64,000 nucleotides of DNA, from contig NZ_BMHV01000017.1 in the NCBI RefSeq assembly GCF_014641495.1, positions 22,041-86,040 on the forward strand, read 5' to 3'. Origin of the DNA: Terasakiella brassicae (GTDB lineage Bacteria > Pseudomonadota > Alphaproteobacteria > Rhodospirillales > Terasakiellaceae). A model generated the notes under the pieces. It saw only the letters and a list, made by a program, of their open reading frames with translations, searched no databases and had not been told where the DNA came from. Below, in pieces: positions 49,903-59,883 of the stretch. Position numbers and translations under genes: made by a program. The first letter of the stretch is position 1. Each line of letters begins with the position of its first letter.

Positions 49903-51724
49903 ATTTATTCTCGTAACTAACAGCTAAAGTTGGATCCTGTTGATCTTTACGTAAAAAGCAGTTTCCAATCACTAGAACTTCAATATCAGTGCCCATAAAG
50001 CATTTAAATGCGTCATGTGGTGTGTTTACAATAGGTTCCCCGCGTACATTGAAAGATGTGTTAACGACTACGGGGCATCCAGTTTTTTCTTTAAAAGCTG
50101 AAATAAGGGCATGATAACGTGGATTGGTTTCTTTATGCACTGTTTGAATACGCGCAGAGTAATCGACATGCGTAATCGCAGGGATTTCAGAACGGGACAC
50201 ATTAAGTTTATCAATGCCGAATAAATTCTTTTCCTCATCTGTCATTTTGTAGCGGCGTTTTTCGTGAACATCGGCAACAATAAGCATATAAGGGCTAGGC
50301 GTTTCTTGTTCAAACCAGTCACTCACATCTTCTGCAAGAACAGAAGGAGCAAAGGGGCGAAAGCTTTCCCGGAATTTCACTTTCAAATTTAGAGTTTTTT
50401 GCATGGAAGCAGAACGGGGATCCGCCAAAATAGAGCGCCCACCCAAAGCACGTGGCCCAAACTCCATGCGGCCTTGAAACCAGCCAACAGCTTTGTTCTC
50501 AGCGAGGGCAGATGCTGTTTGTTCGAACAGGACGCGATCTTCCATGACTTCGAAGACGGCACCGGCTTTTGAAAGCTCAGATTCTATAATGTCTTGAGAA
50601 TATTGAGGTCCAAGATAGGAACCTTGCATCGCATCAGATGGATCTACTACGCGTTCATTCCCTAATTCTTGATGCCAAGCGGCCATCGCTGCGCCAATGG
50701 CACCGCCTGCATCGCCCGCAGCGGGTTGAATCCAGATATTTGGGAAGGCCCCATCGCGTAACAGTTTACCATTTGCAACGCAATTTAGCGCAACTCCACC
50801 AGCAAGACACAAGTTTGGAATGTTATACTCTCGTGCTAACCCACGGGTAATACGCAGAACGATTTCCTCGGTAACAGCCTGCACTGAAGCGGCAATATCC
50901 ATATGGAATTGTGTTAGAGGATCTTTGTCAGGTCGACGTGCAGGTTGACCAAAGAGTTCCGCAAATTTGCGGTTGGTCATGGTTAAGCCGCTGGTATAAT
51001 TAAAGTATGTTTGGTCTAGTTTAAAGGAACCGTCTTCTTTTAGGTCGATCAATTTTTCCAAAATTAGGTCTTTATATTTGGGGGTTCCATATGGGGCTAA
51101 CCCCATGACCTTATATTCACCGCTATTAACCCGAAAGCCCGTATAGTAAGTAAATGCAGAGTAGAGCAATCCAAGAGAATGCGGAAAATAGAGTTCTTTG
51201 ACAATTTCCAGATTATTACCATCGCCGATTGCAACTGTTGTGGTTGCCCATTCGCCAACGCCATCCAATGTAAGTACAATAGCTTTTTCAAATGGAGAGG
51301 GGTAAAAAGCACTGGCGGCATGGCTGAAGTGGTGTTCCGAAAATAAAAACTCCGGCATCTTCGTTAAGCCCTGTTTTTCCTTAAGCTGTTTGATCAGAAG
51401 GTCTTTCTGAAACAATTTTTCGCGTAACCAAACCGGCATTGACATACGGAATGAATTTAGGCCCTTGGGGGCCACTGCAACATAAGTTTCCAGTAAACGC
51501 TCAAATTTTAAGAACGGCTTGTCGTAGAAAACAACGTAATCAATATCGTCAGGGGCGATATTTCCTTCCGCGAGAACAAAATCAATCGCATGAGCAGGGT
51601 ATCCCGCATCGTGTTTTTTTCGGGTAAAACGTTCTTCCTGTGCAGCGGCTATAATATTTCCATCCACGATTAAAGCAGCAGCGCTATCATGGTAAAAAGC
51701 TGAAATTCCTAGAATGTTAGTCAT
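49889..51724 (-). CDS. Carbamoyltransferase of the NodU/CmcH family
   Basis: A 611-residue enzyme starting at MTNILGISAFYHDSAAALIVDG; a longer frame to 51754 runs into the DUF5989 gene. The N-terminal Kae1-like domain (metal-binding His in SEHHFSHAASAFYPSPFEKAIVLTLDGVGEWATT) and GLAGGVALNCVANGKLL are followed by the YrdC-like C-terminal domain (GWFQGRMEFGPRALGGRSILADPR; CPVVVNTSFNVRGEPIVNTP). Such enzymes carbamoylate sugars or antibiotics from carbamoyl phosphate and ATP. With SxtJ and DUF5989 genes upstream it forms a conserved cassette, probably for surface polysaccharide modification. Confidence 0.93.
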   Translation of the reverse strand: MTNILGISAFYHDSAAALIVDGNIIAAAQEERFTRKKHDAGYPAHAIDFVLAEGNIAPDDIDYVVFYDKPFLKFERLLETYVAVAPKGLNSFRMSMPVWLREKLFQKDLLIKQLKEKQGLTKMPEFLFSEHHFSHAASAFYPSPFEKAIVLTLDGVGEWATTTVAIGDGNNLEIVKELYFPHSLGLLYSAFTYYTGFRVNSGEYKVMGLAPYGTPKYKDLILEKLIDLKEDGSFKLDQTYFNYTSGLTMTNRKFAELFGQPARRPDKDPLTQFHMDIAASVQAVTEEIVLRITRGLAREYNIPNLCLAGGVALNCVANGKLLRDGAFPNIWIQPAAGDAGGAIGAAMAAWHQELGNERVVDPSDAMQGSYLGPQYSQDIIESELSKAGAVFEVMEDRVLFEQTASALAENKAVGWFQGRMEFGPRALGGRSILADPRSASMQKTLNLKVKFRESFRPFAPSVLAEDVSDWFEQETPSPYMLIVADVHEKRRYKMTDEEKNLFGIDKLNVSRSEIPAITHVDYSARIQTVHKETNPRYHALISAFKEKTGCPVVVNTSFNVRGEPIVNTPHDAFKCFMGTDIEVLVIGNCFLRKDQQDPTLAVSYENKYELD

Positions 51725-51725
51725 T

Positions 51726-51875
51726 TTAGAACAAGGTGTAGATGAAAGGAGCAACAGCAGAACCTTGGCTCAAGACGATCAAGCCACCAAGAACAGCAAG
51801 CATTAAAAAAATAGGCAACAGCCAGAACTTTTTTCTCACTTTAAGAAATTGTAGAAATTCTGAAAAGAAAGACAT
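51726..51875 (-). CDS. DUF5989-family small membrane protein
   Basis: A 49-residue single-pass protein: MSFFSEFLQFLKVRKKFWLLPIFLMLAV and on to GSAVAPFIYTLF, the strongly conserved ending of DUF5989. It stops 1 bp before the carbamoyltransferase start. DUF5989 proteins are regular partners of NodU/CmcH-type carbamoyltransferases and SxtJ; their role is unknown, perhaps membrane recruitment. Confidence 0.93.
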   Translation of the reverse strand: MSFFSEFLQFLKVRKKFWLLPIFLMLAVLGGLIVLSQGSAVAPFIYTLF

Positions 51876-51882
51876 AATAACC

Positions 51883-52287
51883 TCAAAACTGGTTTTTCAT
51901 GGAATGATCGGACTTTGGTCGTTCCAGCCAATAACTTGAGGCCGCTTTGTCAATCTTTTGCCCTAGCAGATCTTTACCAGCAAGGCGCATGATTAATCCG
52001 ATGGGAACGACGGTAAGAATAAATAGAATGGTCATAACAACCGGAGCAACAATACCCCCCAGTAACAGTCCAAACTTAAACCAGACCCGGTTGGGAATAG
52101 TGAGTATTTTGGGAAAGAATAAACCAGCGAACAAAAAGGCAATAGATAATCCGCAAGCCCAAATTAGGACGGGCTGCCCTTTTAATGTCGGCAAAAAAGC
52201 TATGATTGCAAAAAATATAGCGAACACAATACCGAAATTGCGTTCAGACCCCATTTTTACGACAACGTGACTTGTATTTTCAGACAT
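51883..52287 (-). CDS. SxtJ-family membrane protein
   Basis: A 134-residue protein with about four helices in two hairpins (FGIVFAIFFAIIAFLPTL, VLIWACGLSIAFLFAGLFF, WFKFGLLLGGIVAPVVMTILFILTVVPIGLIMRLAG). The PNRVWFKFGLLLG and LTVVPIGLIMRLAGKD segments are typical of SxtJ, first named in saxitoxin clusters but common in glycan loci. Start MSENTS is preferred; a Met five residues upstream (52302) is possible. It begins the four-gene cassette SxtJ, DUF5989, carbamoyltransferase, SGNH. Confidence 0.88.
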   Translation of the reverse strand: MSENTSHVVVKMGSERNFGIVFAIFFAIIAFLPTLKGQPVLIWACGLSIAFLFAGLFFPKILTIPNRVWFKFGLLLGGIVAPVVMTILFILTVVPIGLIMRLAGKDLLGQKIDKAASSYWLERPKSDHSMKNQF

Positions 52288-52491
52288 TGAGGATTCTTTC
52301 ACATGTTTTTTAGTTTCCTAGCAAAATATAGAACGCAGGTAAAGAAATATTGAACCTATCCAGGCTCAGAGCGCATTGGTTGAGATAAAAGATAAAAATG
52401 CGAAAATTCAGACCGTTGAAAAGAAAGTGGGAGCACAGTTATCATGCTATATTGTGACAGGTTGCCAATATTTCAGTTGCAAACAAAAGTT

Positions 52492-53445
52492 TTACCGAAC
52501 AGGTCCAGTCATCGCTCGTGTAATTTTATCGCATAAGCGGGCGGTGGTTTTTGCGCCATGCTGATCAATGTCGTGTTTGGGGCTAAATTCGACAAGATCG
52601 GAAAGTAACCATTTGATCTTTTTTGTTGCAAGGTGAGTGATGATGTCTTCGATTATTTCGAGGCTGACCCCGTAAGGTGCCGGGGCGCTAACGCCAGGCA
52701 TTTGCCAATGGGGTAAAACGTCGAGATCGACGCTTAAGTAAAGATGATCACAGCTTTCTAAAAAACGATCTATTGTGTCTGTGACCTGATGGAACAAGTG
52801 AGGGCGAATTTCCGTATCCAGCATATATTGGACATCCCATTCCCGACTACGTTCAAATAATGCCTTTGTATTGGATATCTCAGAGATGCCAAGACAAAGG
52901 TATTTCATTTTTTGACCGCGTTGCGCCAACATTTCATGTATTTGATAAAAGGGAGTACCGGAGGAAATGCCATTTTTACCGGGTTTTCTCAAGTCGAAAT
53001 GCGCATCCAGATTGATGATGCCAATTGAGGCATTTGTGTCTTTTTTTAAATAATTGAGCAATCCGGTGAAACTGCCGACTGCGGTTTCATGTCCCCCGCC
53101 GAGAACAACAACTTTTGTGTCTTCTTTTAATGCACGTTCGACTTCTTCGCCCAATTTGATTTGCGCCTGTGCAAGGTCAAGACCAACAGGGGTGTTTTGT
53201 CGATCATAGATGTGTCCGTCCATGCCATGCCATGCCATATTAGCCAAGGCCGCGCGGATTGCATCGGGCCCCTGTTCTGCGCCGGGTCGACCCTTATTGC
53301 ATCTTACGCCCAAATCACAAGGGAAACCAATGAGGGAAGCAAAGTTATCTGGCTGAGGAGATGTTGTGACGATTTGGTGCCATCTTTTGGCATACTCGCC
53401 ATCTTCAGGGTCCACCCTGCCGGTCCAGGTAAATTGTTTGCTCAT
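52492..53445 (-). CDS. hutG: Formimidoylglutamase HutG
   Basis: A 317-residue ureohydrolase that turns N-formimidoyl-L-glutamate into glutamate and formamide, the last step of the four-enzyme histidine pathway. Manganese ligands lie in VVLGGGHETAVGS, INLDAHFDLRKP and LSVDLDVLPHWQMPGVSAPAP. Length and motifs match HutG rather than arginase. It is separated from hutU by a hairpin (53467-53496), so its expression may be lower than that of hutU. Confidence 0.95.
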   Translation of the reverse strand: MSKQFTWTGRVDPEDGEYAKRWHQIVTTSPQPDNFASLIGFPCDLGVRCNKGRPGAEQGPDAIRAALANMAWHGMDGHIYDRQNTPVGLDLAQAQIKLGEEVERALKEDTKVVVLGGGHETAVGSFTGLLNYLKKDTNASIGIINLDAHFDLRKPGKNGISSGTPFYQIHEMLAQRGQKMKYLCLGISEISNTKALFERSREWDVQYMLDTEIRPHLFHQVTDTIDRFLESCDHLYLSVDLDVLPHWQMPGVSAPAPYGVSLEIIEDIITHLATKKIKWLLSDLVEFSPKHDIDQHGAKTTARLCDKITRAMTGPVR

Positions 53446-53466
53446 TGGTTGATATCCTTTCCGCAG

Positions 53467-53496
53467 TAAAGCCCCGACATGTTAGCCGGGGCTTTA
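53467..53496 (-). terminator. Intercistronic hairpin between hutU and hutG
   Basis: TAAAGCCCCG and CGGGGCTTTA form a perfect 10-bp stem with a 10-bp loop. With only CTTTA after it on the minus strand it is probably an attenuator or processing site, not a full stop. Confidence 0.6.
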
Positions 53497-53502
53497 TATG
53501 CA

Positions 53503-55170
53503 TTATAAAATAGCAGGCAGGTTCAGTTCATGTTCGCGTGCGCATTCTTTGGCAATTTCATATCCTGCATCGGCATGACGCATAACCCCGGTGGCCGGGT
53601 CATTCCATAAAACGCGCTCAAGTCGTTTGGCGGCCTCATCTGTCCCGTCTGCACAGATGACGACACCCGAATGCTGAGAGAACCCCATACCGACACCGCC
53701 GCCATGATGCAGGCTTACCCATGTTGCGCCGGATGCGGTATTCAGTAAGGCATTTAAAAGCGGCCAGTCTGAAACGGCATCTGATCCGTCTTTCATGGCT
53801 TCTGTTTCGCGATTTGGCGAGGCAACAGAACCGGAGTCTAAATGGTCGCGCCCAATAACAACGGGGGCGGAAAGCTCGCCGTTTTTAACCATTTCGTTAA
53901 ACGCGAGACCAAGACGATGACGGTCCCCCAGACCAACCCAGCAAATACGGGCAGGCAGACCTTGAAATTCTATGCGTTCGGCGGCCATATCCAACCAGTT
54001 ATGAAGATGTTTGTTATCCGGTAAAAGCTCTTTCACTTTCGCATCTGTTTTTCGGATGTCTTCTGGATCACCGGACAAGGCGGCCCAACGGAAGGGACCG
54101 ATCCCTTTGCAGAAAAGAGGCCGGATATAGGCTGGAACAAAACCGGGGAAAGAAAAGGCGTTTTCCAAGCCTTCTTCAAAAGCCATTTGGCGGATGTTAT
54201 TGCCATAATCCACTGTGGGAATGCCACGTTCTGAAAAAGCAACCATTGCTTCGACTTGTACTTTCATTGAGGCGCGGGCCTCTCGTTCCACACGTTTGGG
54301 GTCACTTTCGCGGCGTTCCAACCATTGCGACATCGTCCAGCCTTGGGGAAGGTAACCGTTGATCGGGTCGTGTGCGGAAGTCTGATCCGTCACAAGGTCC
54401 GGTTTTATCCCACGCCGGACTAACTCAGGGAAAATGTCGGCGCAATTACCCAAAAGGGCAACGGATTTGGCTTCCCCTGCGGCAGTCCATTTTTCGATTA
54501 AGGCGAGGGCGTCATCAAGACTGTCTGTTTTTTCATCGACATAGCGTGTACGTAGGCGGAAATCGATACTGTCAGGGTTACATTCAACCGCAAGGCAGCA
54601 GGCACCCGCCATGACGGCCGCCAAGGGCTGTGCGCCGCCCATGCCACCCAATCCACCGGTTAAAATCCATTTGCCCTTTAGATTGCCGCCGTAATGTTGG
54701 CGTCCGGCTTCAACAAATGTTTCATAAGTGCCCTGAACGATGCCTTGAGAACCGATGTAAATCCATGATCCGGCGGTCATTTGGCCATACATCATCAATC
54801 CGGCTTTATCCAGTTTGTTGAAATGGTCCCAGTTCGCCCAATGGGGGACAAGGTTTGAGTTTGCAATCAGGACCCGTGGCGCATCTTCATGTGTGGTGAA
54901 GACACCAACGGGTTTACCGGATTGCACCAAAAGGGTTTGGTTACTTTCGAGTTTGCGCAGTTCGTCTGCGATTATGTCGAAATCTTTCCAAGTGCGGGCG
55001 CATCGACCAATGCCGCCATAAACAACCAGTTCGTTCGGGTTTTCAGCAACATCTGGATCAAGGTTGTTCATCATCATGCGCAAGGGGGCTTCTGTCAGCC
55101 ATGATTTCGCACTGATTTCAGGGCCGCGCGGGGCGCGTACTTCACGGATATTATGACGGGGGTTCGACAT
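53503..55170 (-). CDS. hutU: Urocanate hydratase HutU
   Basis: A 555-residue NAD-dependent enzyme that converts urocanate to imidazolone propionate. Conserved stretches include [87 protein letters not shown] and [19 protein letters not shown]. Length is the usual one. It starts 19 bp after hutH. Confidence 0.98.
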   Translation of the reverse strand: MSNPRHNIREVRAPRGPEISAKSWLTEAPLRMMMNNLDPDVAENPNELVVYGGIGRCARTWKDFDIIADELRKLESNQTLLVQSGKPVGVFTTHEDAPRVLIANSNLVPHWANWDHFNKLDKAGLMMYGQMTAGSWIYIGSQGIVQGTYETFVEAGRQHYGGNLKGKWILTGGLGGMGGAQPLAAVMAGACCLAVECNPDSIDFRLRTRYVDEKTDSLDDALALIEKWTAAGEAKSVALLGNCADIFPELVRRGIKPDLVTDQTSAHDPINGYLPQGWTMSQWLERRESDPKRVEREARASMKVQVEAMVAFSERGIPTVDYGNNIRQMAFEEGLENAFSFPGFVPAYIRPLFCKGIGPFRWAALSGDPEDIRKTDAKVKELLPDNKHLHNWLDMAAERIEFQGLPARICWVGLGDRHRLGLAFNEMVKNGELSAPVVIGRDHLDSGSVASPNRETEAMKDGSDAVSDWPLLNALLNTASGATWVSLHHGGGVGMGFSQHSGVVICADGTDEAAKRLERVLWNDPATGVMRHADAGYEIAKECAREHELNLPAIL

Positions 55171-55189
55171 TCTTAATCTCCAGAATAAC

Positions 55190-56731
55190 TTATGATTTGA
55201 TTTTTAAATGAGGCAGCACGTCCATGCCTGCTGCTGTGCACATGGTTCCGTTGCCAAGTAAGATGGCCGCTGTTTCAAGGTCCGGTGCCAAGTAGCGATC
55301 TTCAACAATGGCGGGAATTTGCAAGCGAATTGTTTCGATAACAGCTTTCAGACGTTGGCTTGTTTCCAAGGGGGCACGAAATTCAACGCCTTGGGCGGCG
55401 CATATGGCTTCGATCCCTAAAATATGTTCGAGATTGGTTGTCATGGGCAGCAGACGACGCGCCCCATGACAGGCCATAGAGACATGATCTTCCTGATTGG
55501 CAGAGGTCGGCGTGGAATCAACAGATGCGGGATGCGACATTTGTTTATTTTCAGACATTAGGGCGGCCGAGGTTACTTCTGCAATCATCAGGCCTGAATT
55601 CAATCCCGGTTTGGGCGATAAAAAGGCTGGTAGGCCGAAACTCAACGCGGGATCAACCATCAAAGCAATGCGGCGCTGGGCAATGGCACCGATTTCGGAT
55701 ACCGCAATGGCGATTTGATCGGCGGCAAAGGCAACCGGTTCTGCATGAAAATTACCGCCGGACACGATGGAGCCGTCACTTAGGGTAAGGGGGTTATCAG
55801 TGACGGCATTGGCTTCTATTTCTAAAGTTTGTGCGGCTTGTCTGAGAAGATCCAGCACCGCACCCATGACTTGAGGCTGGCAACGGATGCAATAAGGGTC
55901 CTGTACACGTGTATCATCATCACGATGTTCATCGCGAATTTGCGACCCACTCATAAGATTACGCAATGTTTCTCCCGCATCAATTTGGCCGCGATGTCCA
56001 CGCAACGTGTGAATGTCCGGGTGAAAAGGGGCGGAAGACCCCATTGCCGCATCGGTCGACAAGGCACCTGTGACTAAAGCCGATTGCGCACAATTCCATG
56101 CTTTAAACAGGCCAACCAAGGCCAAGGCAGTGGATGTTTGTGTTCCGTTGATCAAGGCAAGCCCTTCTTTCGGGCCTAGGGTAATGGGGCTAAGATCCGC
56201 TTTGGCAAGGGCTTCTGCGCCACTCATGCGTACACCGTCATAGAAGGCTTCGCCTTCGCCCATCATAACGGCTGCCATATGTGCCAAGGGAGCAAGATCG
56301 CCGGAAGCCCCGACAGAACCTTGTGCCGGAATAAGGGGAATAACGCCTTTTTCAGACATATTTTCCAATTGTTCAATCAATTCCCAGCGAACACCGGATG
56401 CCCCACGCCCCAAGGAGAGCAGTTTTAACGCCATGATAAGGCGCACTGTGCCTTCATCCAAAGGATCGCTCACGCCACAGCAATGAGATAAAATAAGGTT
56501 TCGTTGTAATGTTGCGGTATCTTCGGCCGGAATTTTAATACTGGCAAGTTTGCCAAAGCCGGTATTGACACCGTAAACGGCTTCGTCCCCGTTCGCGGCT
56601 ACTTCAATCCGCTTGGCGCTTTTTTCCACCGCTTTTTTAAAAGAACGATCAACTTTAATCGGGGTATGTTCTTTTAAAATATTTTGCAACTCGTTTAAGG
56701 ACGCATGTCCCGGCATAAGGGTAAGCGACAT
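55190..56731 (-). CDS. hutH: Histidine ammonia-lyase HutH
   Basis: A 513-residue lyase that removes ammonia from histidine to give urocanate. The MIO cofactor-forming triad Ala-Ser-Gly is in [16 protein letters not shown]; other motifs are [15 protein letters not shown] and [16 protein letters not shown]. The start MSLTLMPG is chosen because GGAG lies 9 bp upstream and the length fits; an open frame to 56884 lies inside hutI. The start is 2 bp after the hutI stop. Confidence 0.97.
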   Translation of the reverse strand: MSLTLMPGHASLNELQNILKEHTPIKVDRSFKKAVEKSAKRIEVAANGDEAVYGVNTGFGKLASIKIPAEDTATLQRNLILSHCCGVSDPLDEGTVRLIMALKLLSLGRGASGVRWELIEQLENMSEKGVIPLIPAQGSVGASGDLAPLAHMAAVMMGEGEAFYDGVRMSGAEALAKADLSPITLGPKEGLALINGTQTSTALALVGLFKAWNCAQSALVTGALSTDAAMGSSAPFHPDIHTLRGHRGQIDAGETLRNLMSGSQIRDEHRDDDTRVQDPYCIRCQPQVMGAVLDLLRQAAQTLEIEANAVTDNPLTLSDGSIVSGGNFHAEPVAFAADQIAIAVSEIGAIAQRRIALMVDPALSFGLPAFLSPKPGLNSGLMIAEVTSAALMSENKQMSHPASVDSTPTSANQEDHVSMACHGARRLLPMTTNLEHILGIEAICAAQGVEFRAPLETSQRLKAVIETIRLQIPAIVEDRYLAPDLETAAILLGNGTMCTAAGMDVLPHLKIKS

Positions 56732-56732
56732 T

Positions 56733-57935
56733 TTATGCATCTCCATAGATACGTTTGATAAGTGGGTTGTAGCCGATGCGGTAGGCCAATTCGTTGGGAT
56801 GTTCGACGTTCCAGATTGCGAGGTCCGCAATCTTTCCCGTTTCCAACGTGCCGATCTTGTCTGAAAGACCAAGGGCTTGTGCACCGTGGCGGGTTACACC
56901 TGTTAATGCTTCTTCCGGTGTCATACGAAACAAGGTGCAGGCCATATTTAAACAGAGTAATAAGGAGGTCAGGGGAGAGGACCCCGGGTTGCTGTCGCTG
57001 GCAATTGCCATAGGAACCCCGTTTTTACGTAAACCGTCAATCGGGGGCAGTTGGGTTTCGCGTAATGTGTAAAAAGCACCGGGCAAAAGAACGGCAACAG
57101 TTTGTGAGGCTTTCATCGCTTCAATGCCATCCAAGCTTAAATATTCCAAATGGTCGGCAGACAAGGCATGAAAAGAGGCGGCGAGAATTGCCCCTTTTTG
57201 GTCACTGAGCTGTTCGGCATGAATTTTAACGGGCAGATTTAATTCTTTAGATAAGGCAAAGACGCGCTGGACCTGAGCCGGAGAAAAACCGATTGTTTCG
57301 CAGAAGGCATCAACGGCATCGACAAGCCCTTCTTTGGCCGCTTGTGTCAAGGCTGGCAGGCAAATTTCATCAAGATAAGCGTCTGCATTTCCTTTATATT
57401 CTTGCGGTACAGCATGCGCCCCCAAGAAAGTTGTTTTGATCCGAATAGGTCTGAGAGTTTGCAGACGTCGTGCGGCACGCAGCATTTTAAGCTCATCGTC
57501 AATCGTCAATCCATAACCGGATTTTATTTCAAGGGTTGTTACCCCTTCTGCAATGAAATGATCGAGACGGGGCAGGGCGGTCTGAACCAATTGATCTTCG
57601 CTTAGATTGCGGGTTTGTTGGACGGTCGATACGACCCCGCCGCCAGCCAGCGCAATATCTTCATAACTGGCGCCCTGAAGACGCATTTCAAATTCCTGTG
57701 CCCGATTACCCCCATAGATAAGATGTGTGTGACAGTCAATCAGGGCAGGAGTAATCAGGCGCTGGTTTACGTCTTCCTGTTCCCAAATCTGGTATTTCAT
57801 CGGAAGGGCAGAGGATGACCCAACCCAATCAATCTTTCCATTCAAGACAGCAATTGCACCATTGGGGATAAGGCCATAGGGCGATGATGGTGTCATTGTC
57901 GCGATTTGTGCGTTGATGAAAACTTTTGCGTTCAT
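56733..57935 (-). CDS. hutI: Imidazolonepropionase HutI
   Basis: A 400-residue amidohydrolase that opens imidazolone propionate to formimidoylglutamate. Metal-binding [48 protein letters not shown] and [10 protein letters not shown] are family motifs. Start [11 protein letters not shown] (57935) follows AGAGGTC; the longer frame (58037) would run through the operator region. First gene of the hutIHUG operon. Confidence 0.96.
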   Translation of the reverse strand: MNAKVFINAQIATMTPSSPYGLIPNGAIAVLNGKIDWVGSSSALPMKYQIWEQEDVNQRLITPALIDCHTHLIYGGNRAQEFEMRLQGASYEDIALAGGGVVSTVQQTRNLSEDQLVQTALPRLDHFIAEGVTTLEIKSGYGLTIDDELKMLRAARRLQTLRPIRIKTTFLGAHAVPQEYKGNADAYLDEICLPALTQAAKEGLVDAVDAFCETIGFSPAQVQRVFALSKELNLPVKIHAEQLSDQKGAILAASFHALSADHLEYLSLDGIEAMKASQTVAVLLPGAFYTLRETQLPPIDGLRKNGVPMAIASDSNPGSSPLTSLLLCLNMACTLFRMTPEEALTGVTRHGAQALGLSDKIGTLETGKIADLAIWNVEHPNELAYRIGYNPLIKRIYGDA

Positions 57936-57957
57936 CTGTTGACCTCTGAAACATAAG

Positions 57958-57987
57958 TTATGTACATAATATTTATATGTATATACA
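57958..57987. promoter_or_regulatory. Putative HutC operators between hutI and hutC
   Basis: Two perfect palindromes, TTATGTACATAA (57958-57969) and TGTATATACA (57978-57987), have centres 19 bp apart in the divergent hutI-hutC gap. TGTATATACA-like palindromes are typical GntR/HutC targets, so HutC could repress the operon and itself. Confidence 0.7.
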
Positions 57988-58106
57988 AATAAGTCAATTG
58001 TAAAATCAATTGGCGTTAAACTGAATTTATTGCACAATAGGTCTGCTTATCTGAAATTGGACCTTAGGGAGTTGATTTCAATTCCTTTTAGAAAGAGATA
58101 CGAGAC

Positions 58107-58811
58107 GTGAATAAGGGGCGATTATCTTCTTTCCAAATGATCAAGGATGATCTTCTGGAAAAAATTAAGGCTGGTCATTGGTTACCGGGGGAGACGATTC
58201 CCGGTGAAGAAAGTTTGGCTGTTGAATACGGGTGTTCGCGTATGACTGTGAACCGCGCCATTCGTGAACTTGCATCTGAGGGGATTGTCGAGCGCCGTCG
58301 CAAAGCTGGAACACGTGTTGCGTTGCAATCTGGTCGGTCGGCAAAAATCAATATTTCTATTGTGCGTAAGGAAATTGAGGCACGCGGGGCAACTTATCGC
58401 TACGTTCTTTTGGAAAATGAGGAAAGGTTTCCGCCTGAGGGCGTGCGTGCGAAGCTTTCTATGAAGGAAAAAGAAAAAGCACTGCATGTCAGATGTTTGC
58501 ATTTTGCGGATGAAACGCCATACCAATATGAAGACCGCTGGATTAACTTGACGCGCGTACCAAGCGCGGCTCAGCAAAGCTTTGAAGACACTAACCCAAA
58601 TGAATGGCTTATTCAGGAAGAACCGTTTTTAGAAGCCGAACACGTGTTTTCTGCACAACTCGCGGATGAACAAATGGCTGATCTTTTGAATGTGCAAATC
58701 GGCGCAGCCTTGTTTGTGATTGAAAGACGCACGTGGCAAGGGGCCGATACGATAACTGCGGTAAAGCTCAGCCACCCCGGTGATAGTTACCGACTGGTTT
58801 CTCGTGGCTGA
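58107..58811 (+). CDS. hutC: Histidine utilisation repressor HutC (GntR family)
   Basis: A 234-residue GntR/HutC-subfamily regulator: winged HTH (FQMIKDDLLEKIKAGHWLPGETIPGEESLAVEYGCSRMTVNRAIRELASEGIVERRRKAGTRV) and UTRA ligand domain (CLHFADETPYQYEDRWINLTRVPSAAQQSFEDTNPNEWLIQEEPFLEAEHVFSA) that senses urocanate in characterised members. It is divergent from hutI. Confidence 0.96.
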   Translation: MNKGRLSSFQMIKDDLLEKIKAGHWLPGETIPGEESLAVEYGCSRMTVNRAIRELASEGIVERRRKAGTRVALQSGRSAKINISIVRKEIEARGATYRYVLLENEERFPPEGVRAKLSMKEKEKALHVRCLHFADETPYQYEDRWINLTRVPSAAQQSFEDTNPNEWLIQEEPFLEAEHVFSAQLADEQMADLLNVQIGAALFVIERRTWQGADTITAVKLSHPGDSYRLVSRG

Positions 58812-58849
58812 GGTTTCCCCTTTATTTATGTCTGAGTGAACCTGAAACT

Positions 58850-59662
58850 CTAATGGCGCGCCCTGAAATGCCATTCGTTTGGTGCAATGCTATTGACAAG
58901 AGCCTCTTTTAGCGGGGCGTCAATTTCATCTCCTGCCGGGTCGTAAAGACCGCAAAGGGATAAGGCGCGATGTTTGTTTATGGATCGGCCAAGATATTCA
59001 TAAACAACGCGTGTACAACACGGCATACGTTCACCACTGCCAGAAACACCAAGTTTAAGGCCGCTCAGGCGAGATAACTTGTTTCTGAAGGTGGGGAATA
59101 AAATTGTTTCGGTGATTTCGTATCCGGTTCTTGCTTCGTAATCGATCAGGAAAATCCGATCCGTCAGAAAAAAGGCTACACCGTTGTAAACCCCATGACT
59201 AATAACGTGCTTTGAGGCTTCCTGAAAACGTTCGGTCCGTTGATAATAGACACCGTCTTCTTGGCGTTCTATGCAAATGAGTGTTCGCAAAATCTTGCCG
59301 GGGGAAGACAGGGAATAATAATATTCAAAATAATATCCCAGATATTTTTCAAGGTTAGAATCCCCGGTGCGGTGCAGTTTGGTCAAATGTTCCAGTTCCG
59401 GGTAGTTACTTCTTTCAATGGTTTGCGTTCTGGGTTTCACTTGGAGTAAACGCTGAAATTGGTCATGAGGTAAGAGAAATTCAAACTCTTCCATGCCAAA
59501 AAAATCGCATAACCGCATCATGGCATTGGCGGATGGTTTGTGCCGCCCGCTCAGGTACCGATTAAACTGGGCCCTGTTTAATTTGAGGCGGCGGCAAACC
59601 TCGGCGATAGACTTATAATACCCGCATGCAAATCTTAAATTCTTTGCGAAGTGGTCAGTCAT
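58850..59662 (-). CDS. XRE-type regulator with unknown C-terminal domain
   Basis: A 270-residue protein with an N-terminal helix-turn-helix (NLRFACGYYKSIAEVCRRLKLNRAQFNRYLSGRHKPSANAMMRLCDFFGM, residues 7-57) and a C-terminal region of about 190 residues I do not recognise (contains YYFEYYYSLSSPGKILRTLICIERQEDGVYYQRTERFQ). It is divergent from aspA, whose upstream region carries six GCAC-like half-sites at 10-bp steps; similar phased sites precede aapJ. A role as regulator of aspartate/asparagine use is inferred. Confidence 0.8.
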   Translation of the reverse strand: MTDHFAKNLRFACGYYKSIAEVCRRLKLNRAQFNRYLSGRHKPSANAMMRLCDFFGMEEFEFLLPHDQFQRLLQVKPRTQTIERSNYPELEHLTKLHRTGDSNLEKYLGYYFEYYYSLSSPGKILRTLICIERQEDGVYYQRTERFQEASKHVISHGVYNGVAFFLTDRIFLIDYEARTGYEITETILFPTFRNKLSRLSGLKLGVSGSGERMPCCTRVVYEYLGRSINKHRALSLCGLYDPAGDEIDAPLKEALVNSIAPNEWHFRARH

Positions 59663-59735
59663 GGAAGCAGGCCCTTATGACACGATCAATAAATGAGGGC
59701 GGGATTATAAAAAAATCCCATAAAATCTCAATATA

Positions 59736-59789
59736 GCACACTAGCGCACTTTGATGCACTATTTGCGTCTTTTTGCACCTTTTTGTACC
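59736..59789. promoter_or_regulatory. Phased GCAC half-sites between the XRE regulator and aspA
   Basis: GCAC at 59736, 59746, 59756 and 59775, GCGT at 59765 and GTAC at 59785 repeat with a step of 9-10 bp, one helical turn. This favours a protein array bound on one DNA face; the divergent XRE regulator is the likely binder. Confidence 0.55.
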
Positions 59790-59883
59790 GGGGTGCCAAA
59801 TTGTCATTCCTTTTTCTTCTGTCCTAAATTGAAAGAAAAGACGCGAGGACTTTGTGTTTCTTCAAATCAAAGGAGGTTTTTCT

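Noticed and set aside
57936..58037. 34-codon N-terminal extension of hutI
   Set aside because: It would translate the palindromic operator region; the internal ATG has an RBS and gives the usual HutI length.
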